A DNA stretch of 64,000 nt, from NCBI GenBank assembly GCA_945900965.1, contig CAMDKM010000016.1, positions 21,322-85,321 of the forward strand, given 5' to 3'. Both the position numbers and the translations under genes were made by a program. This DNA is from Bordetella parapertussis (GTDB taxonomy: Bacteria > Pseudomonadota > Gammaproteobacteria > Burkholderiales > JACQAP01). The notes below the pieces were generated by a model. It did no database searches and was not told the origin of the DNA. It saw only the letters and a program-made list of their open reading frames with translations. Within the stretch, counting starts at the first letter, position 1, and each line of letters begins with the position of its first letter. Below, one piece after another: positions 43,085-52,143 of the stretch.

Positions 43085-43200
43085 CAATACTGTTCACCTA
43101 GTCCAAAAAGTCCGTTCGGGCTGAGCTCGTCGAAGCACCTTTCTCAAGGTGCGACGCTTCGACAAGCTCAGCGCGAACGGAGATAAAGTGAACAGTATTG
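43085..43200. repeat. Nested 116-bp palindrome (REP-like) upstream of DAHP synthase
   Basis: Outer arms CAATACTGTTCAC/GTGAACAGTATTG; inner arms TCCGTTCGGGCTGAGCTCGTCGAAGCACCTT / AAGGTGCGACGCTTCGACAAGCTCAGCGCGAACGGA. Confidence 0.95.
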
Positions 43201-43236
43201 AGTCCCGACCACATAACTTTCTTAAGCAATACGAAC

Positions 43237-44340
43237 ATGGACGAGAAACTGGTATACAACATCAATGTCGTGGCGCAGGACGTGCTGCTCACACCCGAGG
43301 AAATCAAGCGCCGGGTGCCGCTCACGGACAAGGCTGAACAAACGGTGCTCCGGGGACGCCACACGCTGGAGCGTATTCTCGATCGCCGGGATCATCGGCT
43401 CATGGTGGTGGTAGGGCCGTGTTCGATCCATGATCCCGAAGCGGCCATGGATTACGCGCGCCGCCTGCAAAGCGTGAGCGAGCAGGTTTCCGATACCTTA
43501 TTCATCGTCATGCGCGTGTATTTCGAGAAGCCGCGTACCACCACCGGGTGGAAAGGCCTGATCAATGACCCGCACATGAACGACTCCTTTGATGTCGCCG
43601 AAGGCTTGCAGCGCGCACGCAAAGTATTGCGCGACATCAACGAACTGGGCCTGCCGGCCGGCACCGAGGCGCTGGACCCGATCAGTCCGCAATATCTGGG
43701 CGACCTGGTGACCTGGAGTGCCATTGGCGCCCGCACCACCGAGTCGCAAACCCATCGCGAAATGGCCAGCGGCCTGTCCACGCCGGTCGGATTCAAAAAC
43801 GGTACCGATGGCGGCTTGATGGTGGCGGTCAACGCCTTGCTCTCCGTATCGCGCCCGCACAGTTTCCTGGGCATCGATCCACGTGGGCAGGTTTCGGTCA
43901 TTCGCACCAAGGGCAATAGTTACGGCCACATCGTCCTGCGAGGCGGTGCCAAGGGGCCGAACTACGATTCCGTTACGGTCGCCGTGGTGGAAAAAGAACT
44001 GGCCAAACACAAATTGCCCGCCAATATCGTGGTCGATTGCAGTCACGCCAATTCGAACAAGGATCACAACCTGCAGCCCCTGGTGATGAACGATTGTGCG
44101 CATCAGATCATCGATGGCAATCGATCCATTGTGGGTGTCATGCTGGAAAGTAACCTGGGCCCCGGCAACCAGACCATTCCGGCGGACCTCGGCCATCTGA
44201 AATATGGCGTATCGGTAACCGATGCCTGCATCGACTGGCCAACCACCGAGAAACTGCTACGCGACATCCGGCTGAAGCTCAAGGACGCCCTGCCCAAGCG
44301 CATTCCTCAACTCGCAGAGGCCCACAGGATCGGAGCTTGA
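43237..44340 (+). CDS. aroG: 3-deoxy-7-phosphoheptulonate synthase, class I
   Basis: DRRDHRLMVVVGPCSIHDPEAAMDYARRL ... MRVYFEKPRTTTGWKGLINDPHMNDSF. Confidence 0.95.
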   Translation: MDEKLVYNINVVAQDVLLTPEEIKRRVPLTDKAEQTVLRGRHTLERILDRRDHRLMVVVGPCSIHDPEAAMDYARRLQSVSEQVSDTLFIVMRVYFEKPRTTTGWKGLINDPHMNDSFDVAEGLQRARKVLRDINELGLPAGTEALDPISPQYLGDLVTWSAIGARTTESQTHREMASGLSTPVGFKNGTDGGLMVAVNALLSVSRPHSFLGIDPRGQVSVIRTKGNSYGHIVLRGGAKGPNYDSVTVAVVEKELAKHKLPANIVVDCSHANSNKDHNLQPLVMNDCAHQIIDGNRSIVGVMLESNLGPGNQTIPADLGHLKYGVSVTDACIDWPTTEKLLRDIRLKLKDALPKRIPQLAEAHRIGA

Positions 44341-44376
44341 CTCGCGGGCCGCCGCGATCGGATTTTTGGAAAATTT

Positions 44377-44636
44377 GTGGTGAACAAGCCAGTGGTCGGC
44401 CTGGCCTTGGGTGGGGGGTCCGCCCGGGGTTGGCTTCATATCGGCGTCATACGGGAACTCATGGCCGGTATGTGATCGAGCCACCGGACGCGCTGATTGC
44501 TCCCATGTTGTCGCATATGAGCCTGACCGACTTTCATTGTGCAGCGGTCGCGATAGCCGAGGGAAGAAACGCAGTTCGCTGGGTACTACCGCAATTAACC
44601 GACTGCCTTGCTCACCACACCCGCAACTTGAGCTGA
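44377..44636 (+). pseudogene. Patatin-like phospholipase (RssA-type) remnant with internal deletion and frameshift
   Basis: Frame 1 from GTG 44377: VVNKPVVGLALGGGSARGWLHIGVIRELMAGM-stop; frame shifts at the junction to EPPDALIAPMLSHMSLTDFHCAAVAIAEGRNAVRWVLPQL, resembling the C-terminal part of the same family. Confidence 0.75.
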
Positions 44637-45226
44637 ATCAAGACCGCGCCATCCATACGATTCGGAATCGTTGGCACCATACTCAGATTCAAACCCACGT
44701 ATCTGCCTTCCACCGCCAGCAGGGGCAATAGGCCGGGGAACCAACCGCCTTCGCGCATTTTCGGATAGCCATCCATGGCCGCAATCGCCACCCCGGCGTG
44801 AACCTGGACATTGCCTACCCAGCCATGAACCGGACGCCACTGCAACCCGAGGTAGCGGGTGCGCGCCCGCTGGCTATTGATCAGCGTTCCGGCCATCAAG
44901 GAATTGTCCGCACTGTATGCCAGCTCCGCACCCATTCCAATATTGTCTTCCCGATAATTCGTGTCACGATCAAAATGATACGAATAGGCTCCGGCATTCT
45001 GCCATGCCATTTTCCGCGATGAAGTCTCATCGTCTTGTGCAACAGCATGCGGCGCAAAAACTGCCATCATCCATAGCAACAACAGTCGGATCGCTGCAAC
45101 CTTGAACTCAAGCCAACGCGGCCGATCCCAAGCCGCGCCAGAGCGCGCAACTTTTACCTCGCGATTCGTGTGCATTGATCCGCCGTTATCGAATGGCGAT
45201 CGGCGCGACAGTCGATCCGGTGCCAC
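44612..45226 (-). CDS. Putative outer-membrane/secreted protein of unknown function
   Basis: Internal hydrophobic signal-like segment LLLLWMMAVFAPHAVA and beta-barrel-like alternation; family not recognised with confidence. Confidence 0.55.
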   Translation of the reverse strand: MAPDRLSRRSPFDNGGSMHTNREVKVARSGAAWDRPRWLEFKVAAIRLLLLWMMAVFAPHAVAQDDETSSRKMAWQNAGAYSYHFDRDTNYREDNIGMGAELAYSADNSLMAGTLINSQRARTRYLGLQWRPVHGWVGNVQVHAGVAIAAMDGYPKMREGGWFPGLLPLLAVEGRYVGLNLSMVPTIPNRMDGAVLIQLKLRVW

Positions 45227-46166
45227 CTTTTATTTTCAGCGGCTGCACAACAAAGGCAAACTCATGGACTTTTTTCGCCGCCAATTCGTCGAGTTTCATG
45301 TTTTCGAGCAGGAAAATTCCGTGCACCGCCAGCGCGATCTGATGCACAGGCAGGCTGATATTTTTATCGGGATTTGGCGCCACTTCCACGGAGAAGGTAT
45401 CAGCCCCGAATAGCAGCGGATCATGTCTGGCAAGCCACTGCGCCGCGCCAACGCCAATGCCAGGGCTTCCGCTGTTGTATTTTGCATTGTCCACCCCCCA
45501 AAGCCTGCCCCACCCCGAGTGGATCAACACGGCGTCGCCCGCATGCAAGACGATGCCTTGCTTCTTCAATGCCTCCTGCAAGTCTTCGACTGTAATTTCG
45601 TAACTCAGTGGCAGCATGTCTACACCCTTGGCTGCCGCCACATCGATCAGCACGCCGCGAGTATAGAGAGAACCGATTTTGTCCACGCCCAGCTTGCTAA
45701 AGCCATTGCGACTCTGAATGTCGGCCGTCTTGACGCAGTTGTACAGCAATCCATCAATTTCCTGGTGAGAGAACATATCGAACTGGGTGCCGACCTGGCC
45801 CAGCTCCGTGATCACCAGTTCCTCGTTGCTGTAACGTTTGTTGCTGCCCATGGGCCCGCCAGTCCGCTTGGTATGCAGGTCGAAACGGCGCGTGCCAAAG
45901 AAAGGCATGTCCGTTGCCAACACCCGGCCCAGTTCAATTATTTCGCCGCTGCGTATGATTCTCGATGCTCGCAATACCGCCTCGGGAGTGACCAGATTGG
46001 CCGCGCCACGCTCGTCGGTTGCGCCCCATTTCGACGGGCAACGTGCCTCGGGTGAGGGCGGAGACCAGCTTTGTGCCGACGCATGGCCAACAACGAGTAA
46101 CGCCAATATCGTGGCAATCGTCCGCGCTGACAATCGTTGAAATCCGCAAGAAAAGGAAGTAAGCAT
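45186..46166 (-). CDS. Cyclase family protein (kynurenine formamidase-like metal hydrolase)
   Basis: GAANLVTPEAVLRASRIIRSGEIIELGRVLATDMPFFGTRRFDLHTKR ... QFDMFSHQEIDGLLYN ... AGDAVLIHSGWGRLW. Confidence 0.85.
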   Translation of the reverse strand: MLTSFSCGFQRLSARTIATILALLVVGHASAQSWSPPSPEARCPSKWGATDERGAANLVTPEAVLRASRIIRSGEIIELGRVLATDMPFFGTRRFDLHTKRTGGPMGSNKRYSNEELVITELGQVGTQFDMFSHQEIDGLLYNCVKTADIQSRNGFSKLGVDKIGSLYTRGVLIDVAAAKGVDMLPLSYEITVEDLQEALKKQGIVLHAGDAVLIHSGWGRLWGVDNAKYNSGSPGIGVGAAQWLARHDPLLFGADTFSVEVAPNPDKNISLPVHQIALAVHGIFLLENMKLDELAAKKVHEFAFVVQPLKIKGGTGSTVAPIAIR

Positions 46167-47374
46167 AGGGTTTAGTTCTCCCGATGGGTTTTATTAGAGC
46201 CAAGCCGTTGCAATTGGCAGGGCAAACCGCCATTGCGGGCCGTGCGATGTCGGCTGAGCCGAACGCAATTTCCGAATTGCAACTCCAGCCGAGGCTGATT
46301 TTCTGACCGGCCGCCTGCACAACCTGTCCGGCCCGCTAATGAATTTTTCCGTGGCACGCCATGGCGGTGCAACCCTCGCGATGCCGCATATTCATTTCGC
46401 CCACGCGCAGATTGCCGGCACGGACGCGAGGATTGAAACGGCTCACCGGTTCGGAATGCCCAAAGGCGCCTGGCAACACGAGTAAGCCCCAGGGCAGGTG
46501 CGGATCTTTCGGTGCAGTGTTCGCGTTCGCCAAGACCGCGCGAATGCCGGGCGCACTGCCCTGCCACGCGATGACAGCCTGCAATGCCCGCGGGGACGAC
46601 TTCTTGACCCTGACCCATGATCGTCCTATGCAGAGTCTGGCTGTCGGTCAGGCATTGCCTGGCGTCGCCTGGGTTCGGATTGTTTTTGCACCCTAAATGC
46701 CCCACCGGGCGAGAATCGCTCTCGAACGCAATGCCACCGAATTGTTGCCCGCTGACGGCGGCGTCCTCGTCGCCCAACCGGGACGAGTCCATGCCGACCC
46801 TATTGCGGCATCTCCTGCCTTCATCGATCGCGGCCTCCATCAAACTGCTGAACAAACTCTCGCGGAATTTCGCTGCGCGTTTCTTCAATATCGACCCGAC
46901 GTCAATTCGAGCGCCGAATCCGAAGCTGCCGCTCTGATTGCCGGGCTCGGCATCGATTCGATGGCATCGCCGTAGCCCGAAAAGTAGCAGTTGCGCGATG
47001 TCTGCGATTGAAAACAGATCCTCCTCCAGCCCATCGCTTTGCAGATCGCCGAAACCCTTCCTGTCTTTGATTTTCATTCTCCCACCCCTCTGCTTTTCTG
47101 CTTTAATTTGGGGTCTGCTCCGCAGCCCCTCATCAATCACGCCCCATAATTCTTGCTAAGCCAGTCTTTTAATTGGCAAAAAGTTTCCTCCGCTTCGTGG
47201 CGAAACGCAATTCATTCCGGAAATATATTTGCAACAGGCGCGCAATCTTAAACAATTTAATATGCAGCACCAAGATATGACGGAATTCCGCCAAAACAAA
47301 TACCGCCAACTCGGAAACTCATAGAGAGCTACCGACGCAATTCACCAGGCACAATCGAATCCATCTCGAAAAAT

Positions 47375-48646
47375 TCAATCGAATTGTCTCACTGCGGAAT
47401 TCGGCAGCCGGGCGGCGCTCAGCAGCCACACCAGGGCGGCGAGCTCCAGCGCGAAGAGCGTTGCGAATGCCGCGCGATAACCCTGTGGATGATACATCCC
47501 GTCGGCTGCCGGCCACAGATTGACGATCTCCCCGAAAACCCATTGGCATGTGAATGCCCCCAGAAACACCAGCAAGTTGAGTGCGGTATTGGCGCGGCCT
47601 GTCATGGTCACCGGAAACGACCGCGACAATATGGTGTAGGCCAGGCTTCCGGACGTACCGCAAAGTCCGAACACCACCCAGTAGAACCACGCCCCGTTGC
47701 CGACGCCTAGCACCAGCGGCAACTGCGCCAATACGAAGATCGATGTACCGATCTTGAATAGTCTGACCGGTGTAATACCACGGTCCGCCAGGCGTGTGGC
47801 CGCAATGCCCCAGAACAGGAAACCGACAGTGGTCGCCGCCGCCAGTCCCAACAGACTTAGCGCGACGCCTGAGCGGGAATAGGCAGCCACGTCCGATAGC
47901 CAGGGTCCTGCCCACAATCCTTGCAGGGACATGTTGACCGCCTGAAAAATCGCCGATACCGCCGCGATTCGTCGGAAAACCGCGCTGCCAAACACTTGCA
48001 TCATTCCCCGCCACTGCTCGGCAAGTGTTTCCGGAGGTTGGTCGGAACTGCGCTCCGGCGAAATAAAAAACAGGGCTGCCGATGCCGTAATCGTCAGAAA
48101 CGCGATGATGACAAATATGCCGCGCCAGCCGGCAATGAGTTGTGCCGCTTCGATCGGCACCGTGGCGAACATGGCGCCGAACCCGCCCGCGAACATCACC
48201 CACCCGGTATTCGCCGGCAATCTCTGCGGCGGAAACCATACGGTGACAGCCTTGATGCTGGACATCAAACAGCCCGACATGCCGAATCCGATCAATGCCC
48301 GGCCCGCCACCAATCCCCAGAGCGTATGACTGGACGCGAATACCAGTGCGCCGCTCGCGGCGATCACCAGTAATGCGGCATTGGTACGACGAGGCCCGAC
48401 GCGATCGAGCAGAATTCCCAGTGGCAACTGGAAGGAGGCAAATGCCAGGAAAAACACGCTGGTGAGCAACCCCAGTTCCGCCGAGGACAACGCAAAATCC
48501 GCAATCAGATGCGGCGCTACGATGGCATTGATACTGCGATAAACGTAGGACAGAAAATAAGCCGCGGCAAATGGCAACATCACCTTCAACCCCAGTCCCG
48601 GCCCGGGTTCAGCTGGCCAGGTCGGCCCGTCGGGACGACGGCTCAT
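47375..48646 (-). CDS. MFS transporter
   Basis: LPFAAAYFLSYVYRSINAIVAPHLIADFALSSAELGLLTSVFFLAFASFQLPLGILLDRVGPRR. Confidence 0.92.
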   Translation of the reverse strand: MSRRPDGPTWPAEPGPGLGLKVMLPFAAAYFLSYVYRSINAIVAPHLIADFALSSAELGLLTSVFFLAFASFQLPLGILLDRVGPRRTNAALLVIAASGALVFASSHTLWGLVAGRALIGFGMSGCLMSSIKAVTVWFPPQRLPANTGWVMFAGGFGAMFATVPIEAAQLIAGWRGIFVIIAFLTITASAALFFISPERSSDQPPETLAEQWRGMMQVFGSAVFRRIAAVSAIFQAVNMSLQGLWAGPWLSDVAAYSRSGVALSLLGLAAATTVGFLFWGIAATRLADRGITPVRLFKIGTSIFVLAQLPLVLGVGNGAWFYWVVFGLCGTSGSLAYTILSRSFPVTMTGRANTALNLLVFLGAFTCQWVFGEIVNLWPAADGMYHPQGYRAAFATLFALELAALVWLLSAARLPNSAVRQFD

Positions 48647-49038
48647 TTGATCCGCTGAATGCGGACTTTGTTCAAACCGAGAAGCGCGTTGACTAGGAAG
48701 CTGAAAATCGAAACAAACAGCGCCGCGAAAAATCCATCCCAGAAACTCGACACCGTGAGGCCCGGCACCAGCCAGGCCACCAGAAGCAGCATGAGCGCAT
48801 TGATGACCAGCACAAAAAATCCCAAGGTAAGCACCGAGAGCGGCAGGGTCAGAATAATCAGCAACGGCTTCAGCACGGCGTTGACCAGCCCCAGCATCAA
48901 GCCGGAAACAAAGAGTGCACGCGCGGACGCAAACGCCAGGCCGTCGAACAGATCGTCGGCCACCCAAAGCGACAGCGTGTTCACGCCCCAGAAAACCAGG
49001 AAGCGTACCAATGGACTGTTAAACATCGGGCGGATCAT
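48643..49038 (-). CDS. Phage holin family/DUF360-type membrane protein
   Basis: FLVFWGVNTLSLWVADDLFDGLAFASARALFVSGLMLGLVNAVLKPLLIILTLPLSVLTLGFFVLVINALMLLLVAWLVPGLTV. Confidence 0.88.
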   Translation of the reverse strand: MIRPMFNSPLVRFLVFWGVNTLSLWVADDLFDGLAFASARALFVSGLMLGLVNAVLKPLLIILTLPLSVLTLGFFVLVINALMLLLVAWLVPGLTVSSFWDGFFAALFVSIFSFLVNALLGLNKVRIQRIK

Positions 49039-49095
49039 ACCATCGGCCTTGCCACGCGCGCGCAGCGTGTCGCGCTAGACTACACTGCGCGCACT

Positions 49096-50022
49096 TTGGA
49101 GTCGCGCCTCATGCCCACTTCCCATCCTCCCCATACCCTGCCCCGCTCGATGTGGGCACTTCTCGCTTTGCTCACGCTCGGCTGGGGCATGAACTGGCCG
49201 ATGATGAAACTGGCCCTGACGGATATTCCAGTCTGGACTTTTCGCGTGGCGTGTACCGTCGCGGGCGCGGCAGGTCTGTTCTTGATCGCGAGACTCGGCA
49301 AGCTCCCTGTGCGAGTACCGCAAGGCCAATTGCCCCGCCTATGCCTCATCGCATTTTTCAACGTGACGATGTGGAATGTTTTGATCGCCTATGGATTGAC
49401 GCTGCTACCTTCAGGTCGCAGCGCAATTCTCGCCTACAGCATGCCGTTATGGGTGGTGTTGCTGTCCGCCTTCGTCCTGCACGAAAAACTTACGGCCAGG
49501 CGCATATTGGGCCTGACGTTGGGCATCTCCGGCATGGGCCTGCTGATCGGCGGGGCGTTCACAAGTGTCCAGACTTCGCCGCTGGGCGCCGCTTTGGTAA
49601 TCGGGGCAGCCATGTCCTGGGCCCTGGGCACGGTGCTGATGCGCCGCTTCCCGGTTACACTGGGGACCACTGCCTTGACCGCGTGGCAGCTACTGGTGGG
49701 AAGCTTGCCAATTGTCCTGGGCGCGCTGATCCTTGAATGGGACACCTGGCGATCTGTTGGCATGGGTGCAGCGCTCGGACTGGCCTACAACGTCCTGGTC
49801 GTTTCGATATTTTGTTATTGGGCCTGGTTCCGGATTGCAGCCTCGGCCCCGGCGGGCGTTGCCGCACTGAGTACGCTGATGATTCCCATAGTGGGCGTAT
49901 TCAGTAGTATGGTCATCCTGGGCGAAATCCCCCACTGGCGCGATTACGCGGCGTTGGTGCTGGTGATTGCGGCGCTGGCCACCGTGCTGGTACCCGGCCG
50001 GCCGTCATCCCAACTGTCCTGA
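49096..50022 (+). CDS. EamA/DMT family transporter
   Basis: Ten-helix pattern; LALLTLGWGMNWPMMKLALTDIPVWTFR ... YAALVLVIAALATVLVP. Confidence 0.9.
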   Translation: MESRLMPTSHPPHTLPRSMWALLALLTLGWGMNWPMMKLALTDIPVWTFRVACTVAGAAGLFLIARLGKLPVRVPQGQLPRLCLIAFFNVTMWNVLIAYGLTLLPSGRSAILAYSMPLWVVLLSAFVLHEKLTARRILGLTLGISGMGLLIGGAFTSVQTSPLGAALVIGAAMSWALGTVLMRRFPVTLGTTALTAWQLLVGSLPIVLGALILEWDTWRSVGMGAALGLAYNVLVVSIFCYWAWFRIAASAPAGVAALSTLMIPIVGVFSSMVILGEIPHWRDYAALVLVIAALATVLVPGRPSSQLS

Positions 50023-50110
50023 AGCCGTACTTCGTGGAGCCCCGTTCGGCCAGAAGTAACTCTAAATTTCAGGGGAAATGGCTTGAAAGTTGCTGTCCCT
50101 CACTATCATC

Positions 50111-50719
50111 ATGAATATCCGTCTCGTTTCCTTGTTGGTATTGGCAATTTCTGCCGGAATTGCGCGGGCAGACATCTATCGACATGTCGATGCGGAAGGA
50201 AACGTTCATTTCACAAACGTGCCCCAGGACAGCCGATTCAAGGTTTATCGCAAGGAAAAGCGCAAGGTTGACCCGGTGGCAGAAACGCTGGCCAGCGCCG
50301 TCCGCAGCTTCGATGCCGACCAACGCTCACGCTATGATGAACACATTCGCGCCGCGGCGCTTCTCACGCAACTCGACCCGGCCCTCATTCACGCCATCAT
50401 ATCCGCCGAATCCGGCTACAACCCTCTGGCGCGCTCGAAAAAAGGCGCGGCCGGCCTGATGCAGTTGATGCCTGCCACCGCCAAACGCTATGGCGTCACA
50501 AATCGCCTCGACCCGGCGCAGAACATCAGCGGCGGCGCCCGTTATCTGCGCGACCTGATTCAGATGTTCAACAACGATGTGCAGTTGGCAGTGGCGGCCT
50601 ATAACGCCGGCGAAAACGCGGTGGTGAAGTACGGCAGACGCATCCCGCCCTACAGCGAGACCATGACCTACGTTCCCCGGGTCATGAGCTACTACAGAAG
50701 ATACCGGACCACGACCTGA
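50111..50719 (+). CDS. Lytic transglycosylase (Slt-type)
   Basis: LIHAIISAESGYNPLARSKKGAAGLMQLMPATAKRYGV ... NISGGARYLRDLIQMF ... VAAYNAGENAVVKYG; DUF4124-like N-terminal part IYRHVDAEGNVHFTN. Confidence 0.94.
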   Translation: MNIRLVSLLVLAISAGIARADIYRHVDAEGNVHFTNVPQDSRFKVYRKEKRKVDPVAETLASAVRSFDADQRSRYDEHIRAAALLTQLDPALIHAIISAESGYNPLARSKKGAAGLMQLMPATAKRYGVTNRLDPAQNISGGARYLRDLIQMFNNDVQLAVAAYNAGENAVVKYGRRIPPYSETMTYVPRVMSYYRRYRTTT

Positions 50720-50973
50720 AGCCGGCCGCTGGCCAGCCTGACCACAGAGGTTTCTGAAACCTCGGCACTACCCGAGCGGAATTGCCATTCGGGGTGGCGC
50801 GGCTTTCCAGAATCTCACTTCACCTTTCAAGGGCTGGCATATACTTCCACCGTCAGTTGCCCCGGTTCCAGTCCGATACCATTGCCCAAGGTCGTCGACT
50901 TGACGGCCTTTCGGGAGGCCTGGAAACGATACCCGGCTCCTGTCACAAAAAATAACCAGTGGGGGAAACAAAA

Positions 50974-51642
50974 ATGAAAATCTACTACCACCCAGCCTCA
51001 ACCACCAGCCGCCCCCTGATGTTGTTTGCCGCCGAAAACAGATTACAGGCGGATTTTCAGGTAGTCGATCTGTTTACCGGCGAACATTTCAAGCCACCCT
51101 TCGAAGCGATCAATCCGAATCATCAGGTGCCGGTACTGGAAGACGGCGGCTTTCGCCTTACCGAAAGCAGCGCCATTCTCAAGTATCTGGCCGACAAGAC
51201 CGGCTCCCCGTCCTATCCGAAGGATCTGCAACAACGGGCTCGCGTTAACGAGCGCATGGACTGGATCAACACGCAACTCTGCCGCGACCTGGCCTATGGC
51301 CTCGTTTATCCACAAATTTTCTCTACGCACAAACGGCCAAGTGACGAGGTGCAGAAGGCCACTCTTGGCTGGGCCAAAGAACGCGCTGGGGGATGGCTGC
51401 AAATATTGGATCAGCACCTGATCGGTAAAAATGAGTATCTCTGCGGCGGCCAGATCACGATCGCCGACTACTTCGCCGCGCCCTTCGTCGCCTTGTCGGA
51501 CACCATCGGCTCCGATCTGGCGAGCTATCCCAACGTCAAACGCTGGTTGGGCAAAATGAAGGGGCTCAAAAGTTGGGCCAAGACCAACGAGGTCATCAAC
51601 GGCTACGCCGCTTCGCTCACGGGCCCGTTTGAGAAGGTCTGA
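50974..51642 (+). CDS. Glutathione S-transferase
   Basis: MKIYYHPASTTSRPLMLFAAENRLQADFQVVDLFTGEHFKPPFEAINPNHQVPVLEDGGFRLTESSAILKYLADK. Confidence 0.92.
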   Translation: MKIYYHPASTTSRPLMLFAAENRLQADFQVVDLFTGEHFKPPFEAINPNHQVPVLEDGGFRLTESSAILKYLADKTGSPSYPKDLQQRARVNERMDWINTQLCRDLAYGLVYPQIFSTHKRPSDEVQKATLGWAKERAGGWLQILDQHLIGKNEYLCGGQITIADYFAAPFVALSDTIGSDLASYPNVKRWLGKMKGLKSWAKTNEVINGYAASLTGPFEKV

Positions 51643-51643
51643 C

Positions 51644-52132
51644 ATGATCAAGGGCCTGCACCACAACGCCTACCGCTGCCGCGACTCGGAAGAGACGCGG
51701 TGTTTCTACGAAGATTTTCTTGGGCTGCCGCTGTCGCAGTCACTCGAAATCCGCGAGTCCAAGAGCGGCCGCAAGACCGAAACGCTGCATACTTTTTACC
51801 GGCTTGGCGATGGATCCTACCTGGCATTCTTCGAAGCCCCGGACATAGCTTTCGATTTCAAGCCCCAGCACGATTATGACCTGCACATCGCGCTCGAAGT
51901 CGAACGAGCGGTTCTGGAACGCAAGTTCGCCGAGGGCAAAGCGCGCGGTATCGAGACGCGTGGCGTGTCGGATCACGGCTTCATCCATTCGATTTATTTT
52001 CGCGACCCCAACGGCTACGTGATCGAACTCACCACCAAACTGCCGGGCCACGATCAGGCGATGGATCCGGCCACCAACGAGGCACGCGCCAGACTCGACC
52101 GCTGGCAGGCCACCAGGCGGCGTCAAGCCTAG
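51644..52132 (+). CDS. VOC/glyoxalase family protein
   Basis: IKGLHHNAYRCRDSEETRCFYEDFLGLPL ... HGFIHSIYFRDPNGYVIELTTK. Confidence 0.92.
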   Translation: MIKGLHHNAYRCRDSEETRCFYEDFLGLPLSQSLEIRESKSGRKTETLHTFYRLGDGSYLAFFEAPDIAFDFKPQHDYDLHIALEVERAVLERKFAEGKARGIETRGVSDHGFIHSIYFRDPNGYVIELTTKLPGHDQAMDPATNEARARLDRWQATRRRQA

Positions 52133-52143
52133 CCGACACCTCG

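Noticed and set aside
46172-47140. 322-aa minus-strand ORF as a bona fide gene
   Set aside because: No recognised motif, low-hydrophobicity composition and competing frames; treated as possible decay instead.
50746-50763. Hairpin GAGGTTTCTGAAACCTC after the lytic transglycosylase
   Set aside because: Short inverted repeat at a gene end; most simply an ordinary weak terminator without T-run.
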